From Pseudomonas allokribbensis (GTDB lineage Bacteria > Pseudomonadota > Gammaproteobacteria > Pseudomonadales > Pseudomonadaceae), in contig NZ_CP062252.1 of the NCBI RefSeq assembly GCF_014863605.1, forward strand, positions 1,931,001-1,995,000: DNA of 64,000 nucleotides, in the 5' to 3' direction. Shown here in pieces: positions 1 to 8,199 of this stretch; the first letter of the stretch is position 1; each line of letters opens with the position of its first letter. A program made the translations under genes and the position numbers. The notes beneath the pieces are model-generated. The model did not search any database. It worked only from the letters and a program-made list of their open reading frames with translations, and was not told the origin of the DNA.

Positions 1-343
1 AGCCCATGGTGCCGACCACGGTGTAGGTGAAGAATGCGTTGAGGCCCATGCCCGGCGCCAGGCCCACCGGCCAGTTGGCGTACAGACCCATCAGCAGGCA
101 GCCCAGCGCGGCGGCGATACAGGTGGCGACGAAGGCAGCACCGTGATCGATCCCGGCATCGGCCATGATGTTCGGGTTGACGAAAATGATGTAGGCCATG
201 GTGATGAAGGTTGTCAGACCGGCGATCAGCTCGGTCTTCACCGTGGTGCCATGCAAGCTGAGTTTAAAGAGGCGCTCAAGCAGGCCATTGCGTAACGGCG
301 GCGAGAGTTCCAGCGTCGATGCTTCGGATTTGCGGCTTTCCAC
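1..343 (-). CDS. NCS2-family purine permease, N-terminal part (gene runs off the window)
   Basis: The first 114 codons of a leftward gene are present; the rest lies outside the window. The GTG start at 343 is preceded by a good Shine-Dalgarno (GAGGAGT). The protein begins with a short polar stretch (ESRKSEASTLE) followed by TELIAGLTTFITMAYIIFVNP and then GLNAFFTYTVVG, the N-terminal membrane segments of NCS2/AzgA-type transporters that import adenine, hypoxanthine or guanine with protons at the inner membrane. The substrate cannot be decided from this fragment. A promoter with an operator-like palindrome and a structured leader lie upstream, so expression is probably regulated by purine or nitrogen status (inference). 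Confidence 0.85.
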   Translation of the reverse strand, partial: MESRKSEASTLELSPPLRNGLLERLFKLSLHGTTVKTELIAGLTTFITMAYIIFVNPNIMADAGIDHGAAFVATCIAAALGCLLMGLYANWPVGLAPGMGLNAFFTYTVVGTMG

Positions 344-460
344 AGCGAGTACTCCTCAAGAGTTTTATTGTTATTTCCAGGGCCGGACCCTATGAGGGGG
401 TGGCAGCGGCCCTTTGAGGCATACGCGAATTTGTTGACCATGCGGTCAGGAACTCGCACG
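344..460 (-). promoter_or_regulatory. Structured 5' leader of the NCS2 permease
   Basis: The leader of about 116 nt between the inferred transcription start and the GTG codon can fold into two side-by-side hairpins. One pairs GCGA (425-428) with TCGC (454-457), and inside it TGACC (435-439) with GGTCA (444-448). The other pairs AGGGCCG (379-385) with CGGCCCT (407-413), and inside it CCCT (388-391) with AGGG (395-398). Such a leader on a purine transporter suggests a riboswitch or another RNA control element, but I cannot match it to a known class. Confidence 0.4.
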
Positions 461-466
461 CTGTGG

Positions 467-494
467 ATTATGCTTTTGTATACAAATAAAGCAA
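467..494 (-). promoter_or_regulatory. Promoter of the NCS2 permease with palindromic operator in its spacer
   Basis: On the minus strand a -35-like TTGCTT (489-494) and a -10-like CATAAT (467-472) are 16 bp apart. The perfect 12-bp palindrome TTTGTATACAAA (475-486) fills the spacer, a classical place for a repressor. The same core occurs upstream of the NCS1 transporter near 45.75 kb. Confidence 0.5.
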
Positions 495-541
495 ATAATG
501 TTTTTGGTTTTGTCGACGAAAGTTTTGAGGATCGGGCTATA

Positions 542-985
542 TCACTCGATCGCGCGGTTTTTCCCCAGCGCCAGATTCACCGCCAGCCAGCCGTTGACCG
601 CCGTTTCGCCCGCTTCGGCAAACACTCGCTCCAGCAATTTCACCTGCTCGCGGCGCAATGCCTGTTCAAATTTCGCGCCTTCGACGGTCAACGTCAGAAG
701 CCGTTTACGTTTGTCTTCTTCGGACGCCACGCTGTCCACCAGGTGCATTTCCTGCAATTGACGCAACGGCATGTTCAACGCCTGTTTGCTCACACCGAGT
801 AGCGCGAGCAACTCCTTGACGCTCAGGTTCGGGTAGCGGGCGATGAAAAACACGATGCGCTGATGCACACGAGACAAGCCGCGACGCTCAAGCATTTCGT
901 CAGCCTTGGCGGTGAACGCCTGGTAACCGAAGAAGAACGCTTCCATGGCTTGCTGTTGGCTGGTGCAGTTTTTAAGGTCAAGCAT
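542..985 (-). CDS. MarR-family transcriptional regulator
   Basis: 147 residues, the normal size for MarR proteins, which are dimeric winged-helix DNA binders usually acting as ligand-responsive repressors. The central part shows the winged helix: LSVKELLALLGVSKQALNM as the helix-turn-helix, then a wing carrying the acidic/basic EEDKRKR typical of MarR proteins. It is divergent from the aminotransferase gene at 1068. An inverted repeat at 1018-1034 in the shared control region is a plausible operator for both. The effector is unknown; the neighbour suggests an amino acid or related amine. Confidence 0.85.
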   Translation of the reverse strand: MLDLKNCTSQQQAMEAFFFGYQAFTAKADEMLERRGLSRVHQRIVFFIARYPNLSVKELLALLGVSKQALNMPLRQLQEMHLVDSVASEEDKRKRLLTLTVEGAKFEQALRREQVKLLERVFAEAGETAVNGWLAVNLALGKNRAIE

Positions 986-1017
986 ATTGACGTTTCCACT
1001 GAGGCTGTCGTAATTTC

Positions 1018-1034
1018 AGTCAACAAGTTTGACT
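1018..1034. promoter_or_regulatory. Probable MarR operator (AGTCAA-N5-TTGACT)
   Basis: A 6-bp perfect inverted repeat with a 5-bp spacer lies between the divergent MarR and aminotransferase genes, 33 bp from each start codon. Its size and position fit autoregulation by the MarR protein together with control of the aminotransferase. Confidence 0.5.
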
Positions 1035-1067
1035 CATTTTTCTCATGCCTCGCTAGCGGTGACTTCC

Positions 1068-2234
1068 ATGGCTTTTTCCGAACGTGTCTCGCGTCTCAAA
1101 AGTTCTCTGATCCGTGAAATCCTGGCCGCAGCTCAGCGCCCGGAAGTCATGTCCTTCGCGGGCGGTTTGCCTGCTGAAGCCATGCTGCCGAAGGTCGAAT
1201 GGGCCGACATGCCGCTGTCTCTCGGCCAGTACGGCATGAGCGAAGGCGAGCCCGCGTTGCGTGAAGCGCTGGCGGCAGAGGCGAGGGCGCTGGGTTTGCG
1301 GTGTGAGGCGAGTCAGGTGCTGGTGGTCAGCGGTTCCCAGCAAACCCTCGATCTGGCGGCCAAGCTGTACATCGACAAGGGCACCGAAGTCCTGCTCGAA
1401 GCGCCGACTTATCTGGCGGCGTTGCAGATCTTCCAGCTGTTCGGCGCCGAATGCCTGACCGTGCCGCTGGAGGCCGATGGACCAAATCTGGCACAACTGC
1501 GCCTGCGCCTGGAACAGCATCGCCCAGCGTTCATCTATTTGATTCCGACATTCCAGAATCCGTCCGCCGTACGCTACAGCGAAGCCAAGCGCGAGGCCGT
1601 CGCAGCACTGCTCGACGAATTCGGCGTAACCCTGATCGAAGACGAGCCTTACCGCGAACTGACTTTCGACGGTGGCAGCGCCCAACCGATTGCCGGACGC
1701 CTGAAGAAATCCAGCTGGATCTACACCGGCACTGTGTCGAAAACCCTGTTGCCGGGTCTGCGCGTCGGCTACCTGATCGCCAGCCCCGATCTGTTTCCGC
1801 ACCTGCTCAAACTCAAACAATCGGCGGATCTGCACACCAACCGCATCGGTCAGTGGCAGGCGTTGCAGTGGATCGGCAGCGAGAAATATCAACAGCACTT
1901 GAGTGAATTGCGCGGCTTCTACCGTCAGCGTCGCGATGCTTTTCAATCAGCGCTGGAAACTCACTTCGCCGATCTGGCTGACTGGAATACACCCCAGGGC
2001 GGGCTGTTTTTCTGGCTGACGCTGAAGCAGCCGCTGGACACGCGTACGTTGCTGAACACCGCTCTGGCCAACGATGTGGCGTTCATGCCGGGCGAGCCGT
2101 TTTTCCCCGACCCGGATCGCAACCACGGTCATCTGCGCCTGAACTTCAGTCACATCGACCCCGCCCGGCTGGACGAAGGCCTCAAACGTCTGGCAGCGGT
2201 GGTGCGCCAGGCGCAGGCCGCACAGGCGGCATAA
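1068..2234 (+). CDS. PLP-dependent aminotransferase (class I/II, MocR-like/2-aminoadipate type)
   Basis: A fold-type I PLP aminotransferase of 388 residues. It has the opening SFAGGLPAE, the substrate/PLP region VVSGSQQTLDLAAKLYID, the YLIPTFQNPS segment, EDEPYRELTF, and the PLP-lysine region GTVSKTLLPGLRVGY (lysine of SKTLLPG). The C-terminus has GGLFFWLTL and LRLNFSH. This pattern is closest to 2-aminoadipate/aromatic aminotransferases related to MocR C-terminal domains. I chose ATG 1068 because it puts the conserved N-terminus near the start; an in-frame TTG at 1029 falls inside the palindrome and is unlikely. It is probably controlled by the divergent MarR regulator. Exact substrate unknown. 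Confidence 0.85.
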   Translation: MAFSERVSRLKSSLIREILAAAQRPEVMSFAGGLPAEAMLPKVEWADMPLSLGQYGMSEGEPALREALAAEARALGLRCEASQVLVVSGSQQTLDLAAKLYIDKGTEVLLEAPTYLAALQIFQLFGAECLTVPLEADGPNLAQLRLRLEQHRPAFIYLIPTFQNPSAVRYSEAKREAVAALLDEFGVTLIEDEPYRELTFDGGSAQPIAGRLKKSSWIYTGTVSKTLLPGLRVGYLIASPDLFPHLLKLKQSADLHTNRIGQWQALQWIGSEKYQQHLSELRGFYRQRRDAFQSALETHFADLADWNTPQGGLFFWLTLKQPLDTRTLLNTALANDVAFMPGEPFFPDPDRNHGHLRLNFSHIDPARLDEGLKRLAAVVRQAQAAQAA

Positions 2235-2235
2235 A

Positions 2236-2260
2236 AAAACCGGCCATCAGGCCGGTTTTT
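2236..2260. terminator. Bidirectional Rho-independent terminator
   Basis: Stem AAACCGGCC/GGCCGGTTT with A-tract on one side and T-tract on the other, between the convergent aminotransferase and glutaredoxin-like genes. Confidence 0.85.
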
Positions 2261-2264
2261 TTAT

Positions 2265-2636
2265 TCAGACTGCGGCGAACCGCTTGTTCAGGTATTCGAT
2301 GATCGTGTTGGACTCATACATCCAGGTGGTCTGACCGTTCTCTTCGATGCGCAGGCACGGCACTTTGATCTTGCCACCCTGTTCCAGCAGGGTCTGGCGA
2401 TCCTGCTCGTTGTTTTTCGCATCCTTCAGGGCCACCGGCACATTCAGGCGACGCAGGCTGCGGCGGGTCTTCACGCAGAACGGGCAGGCGTGGAACTGAT
2501 ACAGGGTCAGGTCTTTCGCGGCGGTATCCACCTGAGCCTGGGCAGCGGCGGGGCGCTGTTTCTTGCCCGGGCGGGTCAGGAAATCAACGAAGATGATCAG
2601 TTGGCCGAGGCCGACACGAAGCGCTTTGACGAACAC
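2265..2636 (-). CDS. Membrane-anchored glutaredoxin-domain protein
   Basis: 123 residues. Residues about 5-20 (ALRVGLGQLIIFVDFL) form a hydrophobic N-terminal anchor, followed by a basic linker and a glutaredoxin/GST-N domain. The dithiol active site CPFC is at residues 51-54, the cis-proline motif is in KVPCLRI, and YESNTIIEYL is the glutathione-site helix. Glutaredoxins reduce disulfides or protein-glutathione adducts using glutathione. Here the domain probably faces the cytoplasm at the inner membrane (inference). It could equally be described as a GST N-terminal domain protein. Confidence 0.8.
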   Translation of the reverse strand: MFVKALRVGLGQLIIFVDFLTRPGKKQRPAAAQAQVDTAAKDLTLYQFHACPFCVKTRRSLRRLNVPVALKDAKNNEQDRQTLLEQGGKIKVPCLRIEENGQTTWMYESNTIIEYLNKRFAAV

Positions 2637-2697
2637 GTTACAAGCCTCACAGGGACATTGAAGAAGGCGCGCAGCTTACCCGATTTTTCACGGGCGA

Positions 2698-2728
2698 AAA
2701 AAAACCGGCGATCAACGCCGGTTTTTTT
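2698..2728. terminator. Rho-independent terminator downstream of folE
   Basis: AAAACCGGCG/CGCCGGTTTT stem flanked by A- and T-tracts. On the minus strand it lies directly downstream of the folE stop codon. Confidence 0.8.
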
Positions 2729-2738
2729 GTGTCACGAA

Positions 2739-3284
2739 TTACTTGATCAGGCTGAGAAACTCGCTGCGGGTCGCCGCGTTTTCGCGGAACTCACCGAGCA
2801 TCACCGAGGTGATCATCGACGAATTCTGCTTCTCCACACCGCGCATCATCATGCACATGTGCTTGGCCTCGATCACCACGGCCACGCCCAGCGCGCCGGT
2901 GACCTGCTGGACCGCATCGGCGATCTGGCGGCTGAGGTTTTCCTGGATCTGCAGGCGGCGGGCGTACATGTCGACGATCCGCGCGACCTTCGACAGGCCC
3001 AGCACTTTGCCGCTCGGGATATACGCGACGTGGGCCTTGCCGATGAACGGCAGCAGGTGGTGTTCGCACAACGAGTAGAGCTCGATGTCCTTGACCAGCA
3101 CCATTTCGCTGTTGTCGGAGCTGAACAGGGCACCGTTGGTGACCTCTTCGAGCGTCTGTTCATAACCGCGGCAGAGGTACTGCATGGCTTTGGCGGCACG
3201 CTTTGGCGTGTCGAGCAGGCCCTCGCGGGACACGTCCTCGCCCAGTTGGCCGAGAATCGCGGTGTAATTCTGTTCCAGGGACAT
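2739..3284 (-). CDS. folE: GTP cyclohydrolase I
   Basis: 181 residues starting MSLEQNY. It catalyses the first step of tetrahydrofolate synthesis, GTP to dihydroneopterin triphosphate, in the cytoplasm as a homodecamer. The zinc site is visible in [10 protein letters not shown] (Cys about 73, His about 75-76) and [10 protein letters not shown] (second Cys about 144). [13 protein letters not shown] and [16 protein letters not shown] are the conserved helices. The start at 3284 gives the usual length of short FolE proteins; the frame stays open further upstream but with no family similarity. It lies between the Smr gene and the glutaredoxin-like gene, all leftward. Confidence 0.96.
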   Translation of the reverse strand: MSLEQNYTAILGQLGEDVSREGLLDTPKRAAKAMQYLCRGYEQTLEEVTNGALFSSDNSEMVLVKDIELYSLCEHHLLPFIGKAHVAYIPSGKVLGLSKVARIVDMYARRLQIQENLSRQIADAVQQVTGALGVAVVIEAKHMCMMMRGVEKQNSSMITSVMLGEFRENAATRSEFLSLIK

Positions 3285-3361
3285 GAAACTACCTGTGGGG
3301 ATTTTCGCAAAGGGCAAGGGTACGGTGGCGGACACGACCCTGCAAGTTCGGTGTGACGGGA

Positions 3362-3919
3362 TTATTCGTCGCGGCCTTCCATCATGGTGCGTTTGAGCAT
3401 CACGTAAACCGCGCCGGCGCCGCCGTGTTTCGCCTGGCACGAGCAGAAACCGAGCACTTGCGCATGCTGGCGCAGCCAAGTGTTGACGTGGCTCTTGATC
3501 ATCGGCCGCTTGCCGTCCAGCCGCACAGCCTTGCCGTGGGTGACGCGCACGCAGCGGATTTCGAATTTGGTCGCTTCGGCGAGAAACGCCCAAAGGGTTT
3601 CCCGGGCCTTTTCGACGCTCATGCCGTGCAGGTCGAGGCTGCCTTCGAACGGGATCTGCCCGACCTTGAGCTTGCGCATCTGGCTTTCCTGCACCCCGTC
3701 GCGGGCCCACATCAGCTCGTCTTCGGGCCCGACGTCGATCACGAACTGATCGGACAGACCGTCAACAGTGGTGGTTTCGGTACGGATGGTCGCGGACCGG
3801 CGCAGCTTGGCGATCTGTGCACGGTCAGCCTTGGGTTTGCCGGTGTCGGCGCGGTCGTGCTTGATCGGCTTGACGCCTTGGATCGCACTTTTGAACAGGG
3901 AAAAATCGTCGTCTTGCAT
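3362..3919 (-). CDS. Small MutS-related (Smr) domain protein
   Basis: 185 residues. The N-terminal half is charged and linker-like. The C-terminal Smr domain shows [17 protein letters not shown] (the LDLHG motif), RVTHGKAVR and [12 protein letters not shown], the HGxG region of Smr nucleases. Stand-alone Smr proteins are nicking endonucleases of DNA or RNA, some linked to rescue of stalled ribosomes; which applies here is unknown. The ATG at 3919 has a strong GGAGG Shine-Dalgarno. It is upstream of folE in the same direction with a 77-bp gap. Confidence 0.9.
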   Translation of the reverse strand: MQDDDFSLFKSAIQGVKPIKHDRADTGKPKADRAQIAKLRRSATIRTETTTVDGLSDQFVIDVGPEDELMWARDGVQESQMRKLKVGQIPFEGSLDLHGMSVEKARETLWAFLAEATKFEIRCVRVTHGKAVRLDGKRPMIKSHVNTWLRQHAQVLGFCSCQAKHGGAGAVYVMLKRTMMEGRDE

Positions 3920-3993
3920 ATCAGCCTCCGCGAAGGGCGGCCAGTTTACCCAAACAGACACAAAACGGCCCGGCAAAAAGCCAGGCCGTCGAT

Positions 3994-4314
3994 TCAGTCG
4001 TGTTTTTTCATCAGGTGCGGGGACATGTTCAGTTCCCGCGATTGCCGTGCGCGACGCCGGCAACGACGCCACAGGGCCACGCCGAAATACAGGAACAACA
4101 GGCCGACAGCGAGAATGATCGCCGAGCCCATCGGGGTTGCGTTCAAGTCGCCGAGTGCCGGTGGGTGCCCCAGCAGGCTGGCGGCCCCGGCCAGCGCCAG
4201 CAGCACGCCGAACGTCGCCAGAATGGCGGCGATCGCTGCGCCGAAACGAAAACGCCAGTTGCTTTGGCCTTTGGGCCGCAAGCGGCGTGCGTCAAATCCA
4301 TCGGATAACTTCAT
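3994..4314 (-). CDS. Small two-TM inner-membrane protein, unknown function
   Basis: 106 residues with two hydrophobic segments: about residues 25-48 (FGAAIAAILATFGVLLALAG) and about 62-82 (GSAIILAVGLLFLYFGVALW). A very basic stretch RRCRRRARQ then follows, predicting a cytoplasmic C-terminus. I selected ATG 4314 because GAGGAAGG precedes it at the right distance; an in-frame TTG at 4329 overlaps that Shine-Dalgarno. No recognisable family. Confidence 0.7.
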   Translation of the reverse strand: MKLSDGFDARRLRPKGQSNWRFRFGAAIAAILATFGVLLALAGAASLLGHPPALGDLNATPMGSAIILAVGLLFLYFGVALWRRCRRRARQSRELNMSPHLMKKHD

Positions 4315-4445
4315 TCCGACCTTCCTCAATGGGTATCGGCCCTTCGACCGGGAGTTGACCGGGTTGTTCCTGAGGCTAGGGTAATTGAAGCAAATGCGAG
4401 GTCTTTGCAGATGAGCGGCGGGCTGAGCCGCTCATTTACGCTCGA

Positions 4446-5036
4446 TCAGATCAGATCCTGGGTCAGCGCGAGGGTGGCGAAGTTGTCGGCCATGATCGCC
4501 ATTTCCGCCTCCTGAACCTGTTCGGCACTGAGCACGCGACCCTTGAACGGCAGGTCACGGGTCGCGCAGGCGTCTTCGACCAGGGTGCAACGGAAACCCA
4601 GGTTCTTCGCCGCGCGCACGGTGGTGCTGACGCTGGAGTGGCTCATGAAACCGCAGACGATCAGGTCCAGCGAACCGATGGTTTGCAGACGATCGTAGAG
4701 TTCGGTGCCGTGGAAAGCGCTCGGCAGCAGTTTGCCGATAATGGTTTCATCGCCCAGGGGTTCCAGGCCGGGGATGAATTCGCCGCGTTCGCCTTGCGGG
4801 TCGAACAGACCGCCGACGGTGCCGAGGTGGCGTACGTGCACGATCGGACGGCCGGCTGCGCGGGCGGCGGCAACCAGTTGTTTGATGTTCGCGACAGCCG
4901 CGTCCATGCCGCTCAGGGCCAGCGGGCCGCTGAGGTACTCTTTCTGGGCATCGATGATGACCACGGTGGCATGGCTCAACGTGGCCGCTGCGTAACCGCG
5001 ACCGCTGAGTTGAAACATCGTTTTTGGAACGGACAT
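4446..5036 (-). CDS. Isochorismatase-like cysteine-hydrolase-fold protein with Ser at the nucleophile position
   Basis: 196 residues with the isochorismatase-like fold. The first strand has the acidic residue of the triad (VVIIDAQKEY), the lysine is in IIGKLLPSAFHGT, and the nucleophile loop is CGFMSHSSVSTTVRAA. In the family this loop normally reads as (T/S)(H/N)xCVxxTxR. Here the expected cysteine is serine, so ordinary thiol catalysis is doubtful although the rest of the loop is kept. The C-terminus has LVEDACATRDLPF. The start at 5036 has AAGGAG upstream. Possible roles are nicotinamidase-like or isochorismate hydrolysis, or a non-catalytic derivative; function unassigned. Confidence 0.8.
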   Translation of the reverse strand: MSVPKTMFQLSGRGYAAATLSHATVVIIDAQKEYLSGPLALSGMDAAVANIKQLVAAARAAGRPIVHVRHLGTVGGLFDPQGERGEFIPGLEPLGDETIIGKLLPSAFHGTELYDRLQTIGSLDLIVCGFMSHSSVSTTVRAAKNLGFRCTLVEDACATRDLPFKGRVLSAEQVQEAEMAIMADNFATLALTQDLI

Positions 5037-5275
5037 TCTGGGGCTCCTTGGGGTGGGGCTTTTGCGACATTGTCCTCTGGCTGAGCGGTTCTGTGAATCG
5101 CTACCATCGTAGGCACCGTCGTTACTGGCCTGCAGCCTCGTCAAGTTACACGTTCTGTTCAATAGCTGATAAAGAATTCGGAACACTCCTACCGTCGCCC
5201 CGGGATTTTTCCTGCGTCGTCGCGGCGCGTTTTGGCTGGTAGAATCGCCAGTCGTTTTTTCTGGAGTTCTGCCCC

Positions 5276-6184
5276 GTGATCACTTCCCGACTTCGTACCC
5301 TGCGCGACCACATCCGTTGGGCCGTCAGCCGCTTCCATGGGGAGGATCTGTTTTTCGGCCATGGCACCGACAATGCCTGGGACGAAGCCCGGCAACTTGT
5401 GCTCGGCGCTTTGCACCTGCCATGGGAAATCGCCGACAGCTATCTGGACTGCGCGCTGGAAGACGACGAACTGGTCAACCTGCAACGCCTGCTCAAGCGC
5501 CGCATCGAAGAACGCATTCCGACCGCTTACCTGCTGGGCGAGGCGTGGTTCTGCGGCATGTCGTTCATCGTCGATGAGCGCGTGCTGATCCCGCGTTCGC
5601 CGATTGGCGAGTTGATCGAAAACCGTTTTGCACCGTGGATCGGCGACGAACCGGCGCGGATTCTCGACCTGTGCACCGGCTCCGGCTGCATCGGCATCGC
5701 TTGCGCCTACGAATTCCAGAACGCCGAAGTGGTGCTGGCGGACCTGTCGTTCGAAGCGCTGGAAGTGGCGAACCAGAACATCGAGCGTCATGGCGTCGAT
5801 GAGCGTGTGTTCACTGTGCAGGGCGATGGTTTTGAGGGTTTGCCGGGTCAACGTTTCGACCTGATCGTGTCGAACCCGCCCTACGTCGACGCGGAAGATT
5901 TCGCCGACATGCCGGACGAATATCAACACGAGCCGGAATTGGGTCTGGCCTGCGGCGATGACGGTTTGAACCTGGTGCGCCGGATGCTCGCCGAAGCGGC
6001 GGATCACCTGACCGAGAAAGGTTTGCTGATTGTCGAGGTGGGCAACAGCCAGGTACACGTCGAAGCGCTGTACCCGGAAGTCGATTTCGCCTGGCTGGAA
6101 TTCCAGCGCGGCGGGCATGGCGTGTTCATGCTGACCGCCGAACAGTGCCGCGATCATCAGGCCCTGTTCGCTTCCCGCGTCTGA
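5276..6184 (+). CDS. prmB: 50S ribosomal protein L3 N5-glutamine methyltransferase
   Basis: 302 residues. PrmB methylates the side chain of a glutamine of ribosomal protein L3 with S-adenosylmethionine and supports 50S assembly. It has an N-terminal helical domain (about 1-110), the SAM motif [14 protein letters not shown] and the catalytic NPPY in [13 protein letters not shown]. The [15 protein letters not shown] segment distinguishes PrmB-type enzymes. The start codon is GTG at 5276 with GGAG upstream. It lies a short distance before aroC on the same strand, with two oppositely oriented genes between, an arrangement usual in Pseudomonas. Confidence 0.95.
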   Translation: MITSRLRTLRDHIRWAVSRFHGEDLFFGHGTDNAWDEARQLVLGALHLPWEIADSYLDCALEDDELVNLQRLLKRRIEERIPTAYLLGEAWFCGMSFIVDERVLIPRSPIGELIENRFAPWIGDEPARILDLCTGSGCIGIACAYEFQNAEVVLADLSFEALEVANQNIERHGVDERVFTVQGDGFEGLPGQRFDLIVSNPPYVDAEDFADMPDEYQHEPELGLACGDDGLNLVRRMLAEAADHLTEKGLLIVEVGNSQVHVEALYPEVDFAWLEFQRGGHGVFMLTAEQCRDHQALFASRV

Positions 6185-6192
6185 CCTGAGCC

Positions 6193-6220
6193 GATCGTTC
6201 CCACCTCGGTGGGAACGATC
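6193..6220. terminator. Perfect 13-bp inverted repeat (terminator or REP-like hairpin)
   Basis: Arms GATCGTTCCCACC and GGTGGGAACGATC separated by 2 nt, between the convergent prmB and the gene at 6227. There is no T-tract. GTTCCCAC-type hairpins are frequent in fluorescens-group intergenic spaces, so it may be a member of such a repeat family that also serves as a terminator. Confidence 0.65.
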
Positions 6221-6226
6221 ATTGGC

Positions 6227-7018
6227 TTAGCGGTGTGTGGCAATCCAGATCAGCAAGCCGGCCTGGAACACTGCAAACGCCACCAGACACGTAATGGTGA
6301 AGCGCAAACCCGCGTCTTCACGCTTGAACTTGCTGACCTTGTCTTCCTGCTTTTTCAGCTTCACTTCCTGCTCGGCCAGGTTCTGCTCGGCCTGCTGCAA
6401 CATCTGCGCAGCCTCGAGAATCTCGACGATCTGCAGCTTTTCGCTGTTCCAGTCGCCCAGCAAGTCGCCGACCTGCACTTCCTTGACGCTGCCCTTCAAA
6501 TGCTGGGCGTCGGCGTAAACCACATCAAATCCATGCACGCGCAGAAAGTGATCGCGGCGCAGGCGCGTGTCTTCGTTCAGCGCGTCCTTGTTGTTCAAGT
6601 CCATGCCGTCGACGGTGTAGGTGGGCCAGCGCTTTTTCGCCCAGTTGATGCCCTGGGCGGCCATGAAACGGCCGATGCCACGGTTCAGCGGTTCGATCTG
6701 CAAACCGCTGTCCGGACCGAAGTGCACGCGTTTGGTCTTGTGGTCGACCCACACGTCGAGCTGGTTCTGCTCTTTGCGCACACGCTGCGCCGGCAGTTTG
6801 ATCGACATGCGCATCAGGCTGTGTTCTTTGCTGTTGCGCTCGGCGTAACCGAATTCGACAAAGCGCAACGGCCGCCCGCCGGTGTTGCGATCGGTCTGCA
6901 ACGGCGCCAGGCGGAGCATCTTGTGGTGCTCGACGTGGACATCCGCCCATGGCAGCTCGACCGCTGGCGGTGCGTCTTTTTCAGCGGTGGTGTCGGGTGA
7001 AGTCTGGGTATCAGTCAT
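6227..7018 (-). CDS. Conserved hypothetical protein, coiled coil plus C-terminal membrane anchor
   Basis: 263 residues, no recognised domain. Residues 1-20 are acidic and low-complexity. The middle (about 25-180) is a globular, charged region. Residues about 195-237 form a predicted coiled coil (AAQMLQQAEQNLAEQEVKLKKQEDKVSKF). The final 25 residues (FTITCLVAFAVFQAGLLIWIA) are a single transmembrane helix ending in THR. The layout is that of a tail-anchored cytoplasmic protein. It converges with prmB. Function unknown. Confidence 0.75.
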   Translation of the reverse strand: MTDTQTSPDTTAEKDAPPAVELPWADVHVEHHKMLRLAPLQTDRNTGGRPLRFVEFGYAERNSKEHSLMRMSIKLPAQRVRKEQNQLDVWVDHKTKRVHFGPDSGLQIEPLNRGIGRFMAAQGINWAKKRWPTYTVDGMDLNNKDALNEDTRLRRDHFLRVHGFDVVYADAQHLKGSVKEVQVGDLLGDWNSEKLQIVEILEAAQMLQQAEQNLAEQEVKLKKQEDKVSKFKREDAGLRFTITCLVAFAVFQAGLLIWIATHR

Positions 7019-7115
7019 AACGGCGAGATCCTGTCCAAGCTGCTTGCCGCCAGCCAGTACGCTGGCGACAAAGGCTTATCGGCCGTTTTCTACAGGACTA
7101 GAGGGCAAAAAGAGC

Positions 7116-8069
7116 TTAACGGGTGCGAAGTCCGTCAATAAATTCGAGGATGCGTGTCCCCAATTCCGCCGCCAGCGGCAAATTCGGGTCCTTGTAAGAG
7201 GCCATTTGCCGCTTCACGTCGTTGGGCACGATGCGCATCACGTGGTTCATGCCTTCGATCAACGCCAGTGTCGCGTCGGGTTTTGCCGCCTTGAGCAGGT
7301 TGGCGTCATCGACTTGAACCTGAATGTCGTTGCTGCCCTGAACGATCAAGGCCGGCATTTTCAGATGGGCGAAGGCTGCGGACGGATCCTGACGGAACAA
7401 CGAAATCAGATACGGCTGCACGCTAGGGCGAAATATTGGCTGCAAGGGTGCCGGGACATTGTCGTCGGTGTGGCCGGCCTTGAGGCTGTCGAGCAACTCG
7501 TTGCTGCGCTGCATCAGTGGCGGCGGAAGACTGCGGGCCAGTTGCCGGCGCAACACCTGATCGATTGGCCGAGCCGTGCCGGACAGCGAAATGACCGCAG
7601 CGGCGTCGACTTTCGGTGCGGCCAGGCTGGCGATCAGTGCGCCCTCGCTGTGACCCAACAGGATCAACGGGCCGAAACGCGGATCAGCCTTGAGCTTCTG
7701 GCCCCAGGCCACGGCGTCCGCGACGTAGGCATCCACCGACAGATTGCGCTCATCCGGCGTCGCGGCCAGGCTCGCGGCCACCCCGCGCTTATCGAAACGC
7801 ACGCTGGCGATGTTGTGCTTGGCCAGCACCCAGGCCAGTCGCTTGAGGCTGTCGTTGCGCCCGCCGTCCGGGTTGTTTCCGTCACGATCCGTAGGACCCG
7901 AGCCAGAAAGAATGAGGACAACCGGCACCGGATTGTCAGACTTTGGCAGTAACAGCGAGCCGAAAAGTTCTCCGCTGCCGGTGTCCAAAGTCACCGGGCG
8001 TTGCAGGACGGTCGCCTGGACAAAGCCAGTAAACAGGGTAAGGCTCAAGATCAAAACTCGCAGCATCAT
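7116..8069 (-). CDS. Exported alpha/beta hydrolase
   Basis: 317 residues from MMLRVLIL. The N-terminus is a signal peptide (LRVLILSLTLFTGFVQA), so the protein is probably periplasmic. Hydrolase elements follow: LILSGSGPTDRDGNN (oxyanion region), FDKRGVAAS, the nucleophile elbow GHSEG (LLGHSEGALIASLAA), VQGSNDIQV near the acid and GMNHVMR with the catalytic histidine. This is the serine-esterase/dienelactone-hydrolase type; the substrate is unknown. The reading frame continues upstream to a TTG at 8117, but starting at 8069 or 8066 places the signal peptide properly. It is divergent from aroC. Confidence 0.85.
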   Translation of the reverse strand: MMLRVLILSLTLFTGFVQATVLQRPVTLDTGSGELFGSLLLPKSDNPVPVVLILSGSGPTDRDGNNPDGGRNDSLKRLAWVLAKHNIASVRFDKRGVAASLAATPDERNLSVDAYVADAVAWGQKLKADPRFGPLILLGHSEGALIASLAAPKVDAAAVISLSGTARPIDQVLRRQLARSLPPPLMQRSNELLDSLKAGHTDDNVPAPLQPIFRPSVQPYLISLFRQDPSAAFAHLKMPALIVQGSNDIQVQVDDANLLKAAKPDATLALIEGMNHVMRIVPNDVKRQMASYKDPNLPLAAELGTRILEFIDGLRTR

Positions 8070-8199
8070 CACGCCATCATTTGCAAAGGTGCCGGTTGGA
8101 CTCACCAACACCGCCAAGGTTCGAGGATGAACTACTCGGTTAGCCTGCGTATACTGGCGCGCATCATGAATTTGGGTTTGATTTCACGGAGCGTCCTGC

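Noticed and set aside
1053..1946. Long leftward open frame inside the aminotransferase gene
   Set aside because: It is the antisense shadow of the aminotransferase; its composition (Gln/Arg/His-rich) is that of an antisense frame in GC-rich DNA and no family is recognisable.
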